Origin: Lates calcarifer
Lineage: Eukaryota; Chordata; Actinopteri; Centropomidae
NCBI RefSeq assembly: GCF_001640805.2
Contig: NC_066835.1
Span: forward strand, 8,984,227 to 9,048,226
Reading direction: 5' to 3'
DNA length: 64,000 nucleotides
This document shows, in pieces, positions 12,901-32,717 of the stretch. The notes beneath the pieces are model-generated. The model saw only the letters and a list, made by a program, of their open reading frames with translations. It made no database searches and had not been told where the DNA came from. The position numbers and the translations under genes are program-made. Position 1 is the stretch's first letter. Every line of letters starts with the position of its first letter.

Positions 12901-14541
12901 CAGATCATTTTATCATGATCATATGACCTCAGTAAAATGTATGTGAACAAGCAAAGCTAACCACAATGAGTAGTTCAACCGTAACTATAAATATAAGCCC
13001 ATAAAAAGGAAGCTCTGAATACAGTATTAGCTCTCTGTTGTTTTAACCTACTTTTGATGAGAGCTGCACAAGGGCTTTTATGTTGGATCTTGTTCAGTGT
13101 GTTTACACAATTTAGGTTTCCACAACAGTTTTGTACAGCACCCGACTTACCGTAATGGGAGCAGAACTGAAGCGAATCTTTCTCTTTGGGGGGATGTCCT
13201 CTTTGTTTTCTTCTGGCAGACCAGGAATCTCTGTCAGATCAGAGCCCGGGTCGTAGACAATATCCTCATCGTCGCCGTAGAGGTCATCCTCAGGATCTGT
13301 GCAGCTTTCACCCCAACCCTGGTAACAGGCGTCCCCGTCTGCGTTAAAAACCACCCGCTCATTCCCAGTGTATTCCTCATCAGGATTTTCCACCTGGTCA
13401 TTGGGGGATTCAGAGGGCTTGTCTTCTCTTGAACCATCTCCATCCTCCTGGCTTTCAGCTGGCGTAGCTGGGGTTGGCAGGAGCTCTGGAGTGTCATCTT
13501 TGAAAGCTTTGTTAGTAATCACAGCATCATCTGCAGGTTTCGAAGCTTTGGACACCCCTAGATCCTCAGTATGTTTTCTTGTTTCTGAAGGTTTCTCCTC
13601 TTCTTCACATGAACCATTGACCTGGCTTCCATTAGTGGTGGCCCCAGAAAGGTGCCGTCGATCTCCACCTGTGGTCTCAACCTGGTCTGCTTTATCTTGG
13701 GCTTCCTCCTCTCGTGAAACTGGTTTCAGCTCCGTTGTTTCTGCCCCAGGACTTGGGCTCAGGAGGTCCTCAGAGGACGAGGATGTGGGAAATTTTCCAC
13801 CTATCCTGCTCCGGTAGTTTCCACGAACAGGAGACTGTCGTGAATCATCCTCGCTGAGATCACCTCCATGGCGGTGAAATCCGTCTGGTGAGTAGAGGGC
13901 TCGTCTGTTGACTCCTCTGTAGGGCACACCCTGGTTGTGGTGGTCGGCATTTTCAAAAACAGCACTGAGTTGACTGACAGTCGGTGAGGATGCTTCTGTT
14001 CTGGAGCAAAGTGAGTCCAAGGAGTCTGTACTGCCTCGATTGGATCTTGCCCCTCGCCAGTCATCGAGGTGCTCATGGGACCCTCTTTTATCACGTCCAT
14101 AGGGAAAGACTGGTGATTGGGACTGGTCACGTGACTGCTGCTCAAACAGCTTCCTGGTTTCAGAGAACTTTGCTCCAGCACCTCCGATCCTTTCCGCCGA
14201 CGAGGAATGCTGGAGTTTTATCACTGATCCGTCAGCCTTGTTGATGAAGTTAGTGGGCTTGACCAGCTTTTGTGGCGAAGAATCATCTCGACCCCTTGTC
14301 TTAGCTGCTGCATTTTCAGAGCCCATCTGCATGAACATGTCCTTAATGCGGCTGACGTGGGTGCCATACTGGCGACCCCTCGGTTGTTTCACCCGTTCTA
14401 GGTCTTTGGGCTTTGAATCTCCATCGATCCGAGGCTGGTCAAAGGCCTTCTTGAGCGCCTGAAACTCAGCCCGGTAGGCATTACGGTGGGGGGAGGCACT
14501 CCGGAGGCTGGTCCTCTCCCCGAGGCCTCCGTCTTCAGCAT
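819..14541 (-). CDS. ppp1r9a: neurabin-1 (PP1 regulatory subunit 9A), 5' part of gene
   Basis: Neuronal scaffold that binds F-actin and recruits protein phosphatase 1 to dendritic spines. Three coding exons are visible: 14541-13151 (start ATG, M-L-K-T-E), 1837-1705 and 939-819; the gene then continues off the left edge. The first exon encodes the N-terminal actin-binding region ([16 protein letters not shown]), a Ser/Asp-rich stretch ([11 protein letters not shown]) and the PP1-docking motif K-I-R-F followed by SSAPI. The second encodes the linker [21 protein letters not shown], the third the start of the PDZ domain ([24 protein letters not shown]). Exon phases join only if one extra G is assumed in the C4 run at 14518-14521; as written, the ATG frame stops early and the long open frame starts without an ATG. 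The alternative, ppp1r9b (spinophilin), is less likely because the neighbours are sgce, casd1 and col1a2. Confidence 0.93.
940..1704 (-). other. ppp1r9a intron
   Basis: Intron between the linker and PDZ exons. It holds a perfect palindromic CRE (TGACGTCA) at 1057-1064. I see no other coding or RNA feature. Confidence 0.7.
1057..1064. promoter_or_regulatory. perfect CRE palindrome
   Basis: TGACGTCA, the full CREB/ATF consensus, in a ppp1r9a intron. Its function is inferred from the motif only. Confidence 0.4.
1705..1837 (-). CDS. ppp1r9a: ppp1r9a coding exon, linker between PP1 site and PDZ domain
   Basis: 133-nt exon encoding [19 protein letters not shown] and then [18 protein letters not shown]. 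This is nearly identical to the mammalian neurabin segment just after the PP1-binding site. The acceptor is CATTTCCAG; the donor is AAAG followed by GTGGGA, a weaker site. It enters in phase 0 and leaves in phase 1, compatible with the exons on both sides. Confidence 0.93.
2760..2767. promoter_or_regulatory. perfect CRE palindrome
   Basis: TGACGTCA in the large ppp1r9a intron. Motif match only. Confidence 0.4.
3860..4170 (+). repeat. purine-rich (GA) tract in ppp1r9a intron
   Basis: About 300 bp whose plus strand is strongly biased to A and G (runs such as GAGAGAGTAAAAGAGAAAG and GGGCAGGGGGAAAAAAAA). The pyrimidine-rich complement is why unsupported minus-strand open frames rich in Ser, Leu, Phe and Pro appear here. 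No protein is implied. Confidence 0.6.
6431..6472 (+). repeat. CA-rich microsatellite
   Basis: Imperfect (CA)n run with an interruption (ATCCACG) inside the ppp1r9a intron. Confidence 0.8.
10552..10571 (+). repeat. (AAT)n trinucleotide microsatellite
   Basis: Short perfect run of about six AAT units inside the ppp1r9a intron. Confidence 0.8.
10848..10855. promoter_or_regulatory. perfect CRE palindrome
   Basis: TGACGTCA in the large ppp1r9a intron, about 2.3 kb downstream of the first coding exon. Motif match only. Confidence 0.4.
13151..14541 (-). CDS. ppp1r9a: ppp1r9a first coding exon (actin-binding region and PP1-docking motif)
   Basis: Large exon flanked by an acceptor at 14682-14683 (read CTTCACAG on the minus strand) and a GTAAGT donor just below 13151. 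The 14392-13151 part is an uninterrupted frame of more than 410 codons. Upstream codons in that frame read [16 protein letters not shown] and [12 protein letters not shown], matching the neurabin-1 N terminus, but the ATG at 14541-14539 is in the other frame because one base is missing. The observed length is 1391 nt. With one base added it is 1392 nt, giving the phase-0 junction that the next exon (starting GTC for Val) needs. Confidence 0.92.
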
Positions 14542-14681
14542 GATGATGTCTTTGGATTCAGAGGAGATGTCAGCATTGCCCTGGCCTCATTAGAACGTGG
14601 GAGTGAGGAGTCTAGTTTGACCTACTGCAGCGCTGCCTAATTCCCAATCTGCTGTTATAGTTCCTCTAGGCCCATTCACAC
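14542..14681 (-). other. ppp1r9a: ppp1r9a 5' UTR part of exon 2
   Basis: Sequence between the acceptor (CTTCACAG read on the minus strand, just above 14681) and the initiator ATG at 14541. This matches the mammalian organisation, where the start codon sits inside the second exon. Confidence 0.6.
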
Positions 14682-16092
14682 CTGTGAAGATAAGAAAAAG
14701 ACATAGTTAAGATAGAGGCATTTTGTAACACTTAATGATTATGTGAGTTCAAGTGAGATAACAATTTTAACATTCACACAATAACATCACATAAACTGAA
14801 AGTGGCACTTTCTCATCAAAATGATGAATAAAATGCTTTAAAAGAGATCATTTTCACCTTACATCAGTAACACTGTTCAGAAACGTGGGCTAAATGAATT
14901 ACAGATGTTGATGTGTGTTATAAAAGCTCTTAGCACAAGAGAACTGGTTATGAAAGGCTACAGGATGCTAAAAGCTCTCCAGTGATGTTGTCAATTCAGC
15001 ATTGCTGCAATGTTTACCTTCTCAAATCAATGCTCATTGTACACATCAGTGTAAAGATGTGATCTCTTTGTGTCTAATGTGGTACGATGCTGGAGAAAAT
15101 GTTTTCTTCCTATTTTTTTTCCCCTCACTCTGTTTTCTATAGTGAGCTGTGACCCTTGTACACTGCCACATCCCGCAGCTTTCTAAACCATGACTGACAT
15201 TATGGTTGCTCCTATTAAATGTCAGTGCTCAAACAAAGCAAAGCCTGCTAGTTTTCAACCTTTACTGCACAGAGAAAACGCTGTTGAGCACTCCAAAAGA
15301 TGCAACATCTCACGAACTGAAAGACTTAGATGAGTGTATGCCTCTGCCCTCTGCCCACCATTACAATAAAACAAGGTTAGAGCAGGGTAGCAGGCTAGTT
15401 TAGTAGTTAAAAATTCCATACCTAAAGCCATTCATTTTTAATCTTGTTTGGGAATGCATTTCATAAAGAGTAAGATGAAATATAACACAAAACAGAGGAG
15501 ATAAAAACAAAAAAACAAACAAAAAAACAAAACAAAAAACAAAAGAACACATTCATCTGGGACACAGACAATTCATTAGTCGAAGTTGTGCTGAAACCCA
15601 CAGCCTGGGCGGTATGGATGCAGCAGCAGCAGCAGTGGCTGAAACCTAAATGTCCTGGTTCACTATTCATTATTCACCATGCCGGACTCTTGCTGGTCCA
15701 TGGTAACACCTATGTGAAATCCTTGTACAAGAAATCGTCCGTTTGAACTTGAGAAACAGTCTGTGCTGCCTCAGAGGATATTGCACAGAGGAAAATAAAG
15801 TTAGAGGTGAAAGATGAATTTGAGGCTTTAACGTTGTGTCAGTGGGGATCAGACAAACAGGCAGAGCCGCACATCAGCCACACCGCACACAACATGACAG
15901 CTCAGGTTTACCCCTCTCTGACACTAACATTTATTTATTTACGTGTGTTCCCTCCGCACAGATTCCTACAGGGGCGAACATGTCAAAAACTGACCTTTCT
16001 CTCTGATTGCAAAAAGACGAAGTTAACTGTTAACCACAAACCACCACAGCGATGTTGCTTCAATGTTGCAAAAACAAAAGAGTCTGACTTAC
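14682..16092 (-). other. ppp1r9a first intron
   Basis: Intron between the inferred noncoding exon 1 and the coding exon. It contains an A-rich simple repeat at 15503-15545 and a short GCA run near 15620. Nothing else is recognisable. Confidence 0.45.
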
Positions 16093-16450
16093 ATTCATGG
16101 CTCCGGCTTCGTTTGACGCGTGATATAAACAAACACTAATCCAGAGGATAAAGTGGTGGGAAATAAGGATACACTCGCTGCAAACCCTTTCGAAAATAAC
16201 ATAGCTATCCCACGCTCGTTAGTCCGGGACGGAATCGCCACTATAGAAACGTTTGGACATACTAGAGCCGCTTCAACGCCATTGCAGGCAGTGGGTGATG
16301 CTGCCAGTCGCACAATAGGGGTGTCGATGCAATTTGGCAGCTCATCTCACTGAGAGCTGCACTGTGGCAGCATGTGCAGGATGGCGGCGTCCGATATACG
16401 TCCGCAGTACGGTAAAGTAAACACACTCAGCTGCGATGATAGCCGGCGAT
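16093..16450 (-). promoter_or_regulatory. ppp1r9a: candidate ppp1r9a promoter and noncoding first exon
   Basis: On the minus strand a perfect donor (GTAAGT) follows position 16093. The 350-450 bp upstream of it are clearly richer in CpG than the surroundings (for example GACGCG, GGCGGCGTCCG, GCCGGCG and GCCGCGCGGAGG up to about 16535). A YY1-type core (ATGGCGGC) lies at 16381-16388. This combination fits a CpG promoter with an untranslated first exon spliced to 14681. The transcription start cannot be placed from sequence alone. Confidence 0.4.
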
Positions 16451-16715
16451 TTGCGAATCTAAAGCCTCATGTGACAGGTGTTAGAACCTGAACTGCGGCA
16501 ATGGTTTGGTCCGATAATCTGCCGCGCGGAGGGGGTTTCGGTGAGCTGCAGTCTGGCATAAATACCAGCACACAGCAACTGTAACTTCACTGGCTGCTTA
16601 TTGTTAATCAGTGTGGAGGGGGGGTTGTTTTTGGGGTGTGGTAGAGAGTAAAAGAGCACTCTTGGCCGTGGGAATGGGTGTTCAAATTAGGGTGACCCAA
16701 AGTGGGGCGTGGGGA

Positions 16716-16730
16716 CCACCAGGTGGCCTT
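16716..16730 (+). promoter_or_regulatory. CTCF-like motif
   Basis: CCACCAGGTGGCCTT matches 13 of 15 positions of the CTCF core CCASYAGRKGGCRSY in forward orientation. It lies between the ppp1r9a and sgce promoters. Motif evidence only. Confidence 0.35.
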
Positions 16731-18554
16731 AAGGTGTTTACAAGGGGTGGTAGAGACAGAAAATTAGGTAAAGTTTGACTTCAGTGGTTCACCCATTAAC
16801 AGTCTAACTAATTAGAGAATATAAATGAAGAGAACATTTACTAGATCCATCTCATCAGTCTCTATATAGGTGCAGCTGGCTATTCAATCTATAGGGCAAA
16901 AAATGTATCAGAGAATATATAAAAGTTGGCCTCTGAACACATCAAACTATTTCACACGCTCAACATAACTAAATGCATATTCAGGATAAGAGATTATCTC
17001 TGAAGTTTGCAGTCTCTTTCCCAGATTAATCTGTGCCCATTAATGTTTCAACAGTCTTACAATAAAGAAGATCAGAGTGTAAAAATTCTCGCTGCCTGGG
17101 TCACACAGGAGTCAACAGACACCGCCTGAAACACGGGACTGAATCCATGTGATAAAGCGCTAGAAAGGAAGCTTTGTCAAACATCCAAATGTGTGATTAT
17201 TTTAACAAACTGGTATGAGTTATATAATTTATTCTGATGTGTTATAATACACAGCATTGTTGCTCACATGCGTATTTGGTAAGCACAGATTGACAGCGGG
17301 AATCGATTTGGAAAAGGCCATGCATGTTACAGTTTCATCAGATTTTCATCATAATCCGTTTAAAAAGTAAATGTGATTCATCAAATCAAGTATTTGCTGC
17401 ATGAATTTTTATACTTCTCAAATACTCTCTCAACAAAATCCCACAATATAAATCTTATTTATAAATGTGTGCAGTCATATAATCTGTAAGATATGCCATT
17501 CACATTATTATGTAATCATTTGAGGCCATGCTGGACCCACTTAAAGCAGAGATGGTTTGCATGCTTATTCTCTATGGTTGGCTGGTTGTTCTACCATTTT
17601 TACTTACAGCTGTGCTAATTTTTCGGTACCAGACCGCAGGTGCACTGACACAAGCTTCTTCAGTTTTGAGTAAGTGAAATATTACATGGAATACAAAGTC
17701 TTTTGGAAATACAGTGTTCTTTTTCCATAAGGTACACTGTATCTGCTGTGCAGTTTGTCCCTTACATACATTTAGTAACAGCCCTCAGTGCTGAGAGCAG
17801 CTGCAGAAGAAAACAGGAGACAGGGGAGTGAGCATTTATCATCCCAGTTCACCACCAGAAACAAGCAAATTCAGGACAATTAGAGTGTAAACTTAGACTT
17901 AGTGCAGACTACACTGAAACAGACAGGACTGAAATCAATCCAAATCAGTATCAGATCAGACACATTATCTTACCCTCTTGCCCAGAGGGAAATGTTGTAT
18001 ATTTTGCCAGCCTCAATTACTATGCATCTTAGTGTTTGCATAGACTTATAGTGAATGTTGTGATGCATTCATACCCAGTCCAAACACTGACTATGTGAAG
18101 ATGTTGCTAAGCAACCTAAAAATAATCTTAAGGGGATAAAAGGGAGGGTGAAGGAAGAGAACAGCCACGTACTGCAGAGCACAGAGGATGAATGGCATCC
18201 TGTTTATCGACACAGAGGAAGGGATGAATCCAGTTTCAGACGCATGTCCATCAAGCAAGAGACCACAAGGTGACCACCATCAGCATAATTAGACAAAATT
18301 AGGATGCTTTTCTGCACGATCAGAGGCGTTCTCTCAGTGGTGACGGACATCACTAGAGTATGTGGGGTGAATTAAGAAGCCCCCGCTACCCTTTTAGCAG
18401 GCCTGACTGGGAGCCAAGGGGCCAAAAACATGACCATCTGTCTGCTACGACTGTCTCTGCAGGGGGTCTGGACAGATTGGAGCAGACTCCTCAAACATGT
18501 CTGTGCCCTCTTACAGCTGGGCTCAGGAGGTCAAGCCCTGGTGAGGTGATGATG

Positions 18555-18632
18555 TGTGTGTGTGCTTGTGGGAGAGTGGGTGTGTGTGTGCTTGTGGGAG
18601 AGTGGGTGTGTGTGTGCTTGTGGGAGAGTGGG
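18555..18632 (+). repeat. 26-bp minisatellite, three copies
   Basis: Three near-perfect head-to-tail copies of a 26-bp unit (five TG, then CTTGTGGGAGAGTGGG). It lies about 500 bp upstream of the sgce start codon and is open in all three frames, which creates spurious Cys/Val/Gly-rich frames. Confidence 0.9.
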
Positions 18633-18984
18633 TGTGTCTGTTTTTCTGCCATCACAAGTCAATCTCAAATAAGCATGACATTAATATTGATCACGCGAAA
18701 AAGCAAGTTGTTCTGAAGTGGATTTCGTGGAAGAATTACATTTAAATTAAATCACACCTGCATGTTCATGTTGTCCTAGATGACAAGGACGCAGGCAAGT
18801 CAACAGAAAAGCAGACACACACTCCTTGAGTTTGATATGCAGGCAGACAAAATTGTAATCCTTGTCAAACTCCCAACAACATCACACAGGAACGTTTGCC
18901 AAAGGCGTGGCACTCATAGTTTTGATTCACATCGTGTTTTTTGCTCCCCGTTTTACGAGACAACCATCTTTTTCCATCCAGATG

Positions 18985-19129
18985 TTCAGCCAATGAGAGG
19001 TCCTGTGTGCTGTTTCCAGTGAAGGAAGGAGGCGGAGGAAGGAGGAATGCTGCAGGATGCTTATTATTATGGCTGTCAGATCCAGTGGCAATTAGATAAA
19101 ACATCCATTTTCATGTGAGATTTACGAGG
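18985..19129 (+). promoter_or_regulatory. sgce: sgce proximal promoter and 5' UTR
   Basis: A CCAAT box (AGCCAATGAG) at 18990-18994 is followed by GGAGGCGGAGGAAGGAGG near 19027-19045 and then the start codon at 19130. No TATA box is evident. Assignment rests on position and motifs. Confidence 0.4.
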
Positions 19130-30007
<10,878 letters not shown>

Positions 30008-30520
30008 CCCGAACACAGCGGTGTTGGAGCAACCTTTGTTTCCATATCTATATATTTGTTTTTTTTCCTCTAACATTTGTGCCAATCTGCATGCCTCAGA
30101 AGTGTCTTTACAGAGTTTACTGTCCAAATGCACTTACACCTTGAAGAGTGAGTGAAAGAGAACAAAAGAGCTTAGCTGATTTTAAAGATACATTAGAATA
30201 TTTTGGAATATGTATAAATGTTAATTAAATTTGTTAACTATGACGTTTGTATTTCTAATTGCTTTGCACAATGGACCTTGGAGACGAAAAGGGAGTTTTA
30301 CATGGAAAAGCTCTAGTTGTCATGTGTTATTAATTATATGTAAAGTGTCACATGATGACAATAAAACATTTCAAAATAGTTTTGTTTTTACTGCAAGTAC
30401 CTTTGCCCCAATAATGAACAAGAGACTTGTCATGTATAACATAGAAGGTGACATGGAAAAAGAAGCCAAAACAGCACTTTTCTTGAAGGTATTATTACAA
30501 TGTACAACAGAATAAAGGCA
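30008..30520 (+). other. sgce: sgce 3' UTR with candidate polyadenylation signals
   Basis: AT-rich sequence after the stop codon. AATAAA hexamers lie at 30360-30365 and 30511-30516. The UTR end is inferred; transcript data would be needed to choose between them. Confidence 0.5.
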
Positions 30521-32717
30521 TTTATAAATAATATGGATACATTTCACATTTTTGAAGACATCACCAAAAAATTTACATGTAACATATTTCAAAGAGGCCC
30601 TGCACAGGGGTATAAATAGTTGTTGCTTTTACATGACCAAAGAGATCTATTAAGGCCTGAAACAATTACCAAATTTATAGCCTTTCTTAAGTAATAGACG
30701 AGAAAACGCATAAGTAAACTTTACACATAAAAGGAAAATTGCAGCATGGAAATGCCATTCTCATCTATACAAGGAGGTGATGACTGGTTATACAAATTAC
30801 AAATTTACTTGGCTCTTACACAGTTTGAGAACACAACCTGAACTGTAAAGCTGCAGACAAATTGTTCCACTGTAAAGAAAGAGTTCGTTCTTTGTGGACC
30901 CACATTTTTTTCTTCAAAAAGGGAAGCTACATAACCATGTTGGAAACAACTGGCACCTGCAATCTTTTACTACCCCTTGGTAGATGAAATATGCAACTCA
31001 AAGTTCATATGCAATACGGCTTGGATCATACAATATTATCATTTCTTATCTGACTACTGATCTTCACGAAACATTTGATTCACCCAATAAAAATGTGCTA
31101 AAGTGCAGGAAGTATCTGCACTAGTACCATGTATCACTTAAGAGACGAAAGGAAAAAAGCAGGCCTTAAAATAAAAGTCCTAATCTCTCTTAAATGTCTG
31201 TGAGGATAAATAGACAACGAGACATTGCCCACATGTTCCTTTAAGCAACAGTAACGTGTCTTCCCAGCCCAGTCAGTGCACCACCAAGTAGTTGTCTTTA
31301 AATGTTGATGTGGCCCTGATGCAAAGTGCATGACGAAGGGACGTTTGTGATCCCAGGCTACATCACAGATGTGACAAAGTACATCTGGAGATGTACTGTA
31401 TGTGTGTACATATATATATTTATACGCTGTATATTCAAAGGCATCCAGTCTAAGAAATCACTTATTCACCCACTCACTGACCAAAAGGTTCACTGGCTGT
31501 GACAGCAGAGGGAGGGTGTATATTCAGCTGCTAGCCCTATTGAACAATAATATGTGCAACCCAGCATTTTCCCCACAGAGCTACGAGGCATGTTTTTAAT
31601 GACAATGAAAGGATAACGGTCTAAAAACACTGCTGAAGCACTGTTGTATAAAATAAATCTCTCACTCTATCATACAAATATACACAGACTATGAAGTGAG
31701 TTGCTAATCAGACAGACAGGCGGTAGACTGTAAAGGCTCAACCTCCTCATTGTGTCTCTGAGGCAGGTAATCATCAATGAGATGCTGGGATGGGTACAAA
31801 ATAATCTATGTAAAACTTCCATCACAAACAGCAGTCGTGGGCGCAAAGTACCAAATAAAACAAAGCCAAAAAAAATTGTATAAAATATAAGCTTAATTTA
31901 AATCATTAAATACTGTACATACCACATAGAATTTCAGAGCTACAGCAGGTGACCACGGTACCTTTCAGCACAAACATTTTTAAAATTACTCACAGAAACA
32001 TTAGCAAAAATATGTCGAGGGGTAATCCAACACTTTAACAATTGCACTCCAATTTTTAGATTGAGTCTTGTCAGTTTTTTTGATCACCCAAACCAGTTGT
32101 TGGTCCATATTTTGCATATTTAGATATCTAACACTATTTTGAAGTCACCAGAAATACTGTACAAAGTAATGCTGATAATAAAATGCAGCACAATTCAACA
32201 TTTCACCGTTAAAAGAGTAGATATCTGAATATGTGGGGTTATGGATCCACCTGAGTGAGAATACCTTCAGCTGCTACAGCCATGTGGACGGAGTGTGTGT
32301 CTAGTGATCCTTTCCAGGTTGAAGTTATGACAGGAAGTACTGTACGTGACGAAATACACTTCTTATTCGTGTTTGGCTAAATAGAAGCAATGCTGCAAAA
32401 AATGCACACAGCAAACTTGAGGTCTTGAAATGAAATGGCCTCCACCTTTTCAAATTTCTCCTCTGCTCCTCTGTTGAATCCAGGTAATGTAAACATTACT
32501 GTTCTTTTTTTTCCTCTCTTGCAATTTGAACTTTGCTCTGAAAAAGGAGCAATACCCCCTTATGTGGGTGTTCTTCTTTTCTTCAGTGTGCGACTTTCAC
32601 AGCAGTCAAAAAGTACAGACTCCGCTCAAACATGGCTAGTGGTGAGACTCCAATGATCTTCAATAGGGTTCCTTGTGTTGTCACTACTGAGGTTGTCTCC
32701 TGTGGCCACCAGCAGCC
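30521..32717. other. sgce-casd1 tail-to-tail interval, probably including casd1 3' UTR
   Basis: AT-rich, without a coding feature I can support. The part next to 32718 is likely casd1 3' UTR, but I found no clear minus-strand AATAAA, so its end is not placed. Confidence 0.5.

Larger units (their letters stand above)
1838..13150 (-). other. large ppp1r9a intron (11.3 kb), no coding feature seen
   Basis: Separates the PP1-motif exon from the linker exon. All open frames in it are short, low-complexity or lack homology I recognise. Contents seen: perfect CRE palindromes at 2760-2767 and 10848-10855; purine-rich stretches near 3860-4170 and 5750-5960; CA repeats near 3548-3563 and 6431-6472; an (AAT)n run near 10552-10571; and a locally CpG-richer, G-rich patch at 11155-11350 that could be an internal regulatory element. 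Confidence 0.65.
16451..19129. other. ppp1r9a-sgce head-to-head intergenic interval
   Basis: About 2.7 kb between divergent genes. It contains a CTCF-like site at 16716-16730, a 26-bp minisatellite at 18555-18632, and a CCAAT box at 18990-18994 with a GC-rich element near 19031 upstream of sgce. In therian mammals the gag-pol-derived gene PEG10 occupies this interval. No long open frame, gag-like zinc knuckle or protease motif is visible here. Confidence 0.6.

Noticed and set aside
13368..13817. Plus-strand open frame opposite the ppp1r9a exon
   Set aside because: It is the antisense shadow of a biased coding exon, with no independent homology.
13112..14392. Reading the ppp1r9a frame as starting at 14392
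   Set aside because: The codon there is GTG, in the middle of conserved coding sequence. Upstream codons in the same frame still match neurabin, so the true start is the ATG at 14541 with a missing base between.
18360..18745. Cys/Val/Gly-rich frames upstream of sgce
   Set aside because: They are products of the 26-bp minisatellite.
16451..19129. PEG10 or another sushi-class gag gene
   Set aside because: No long frame, zinc knuckle or protease motif is present, and PEG10 is restricted to therian mammals.
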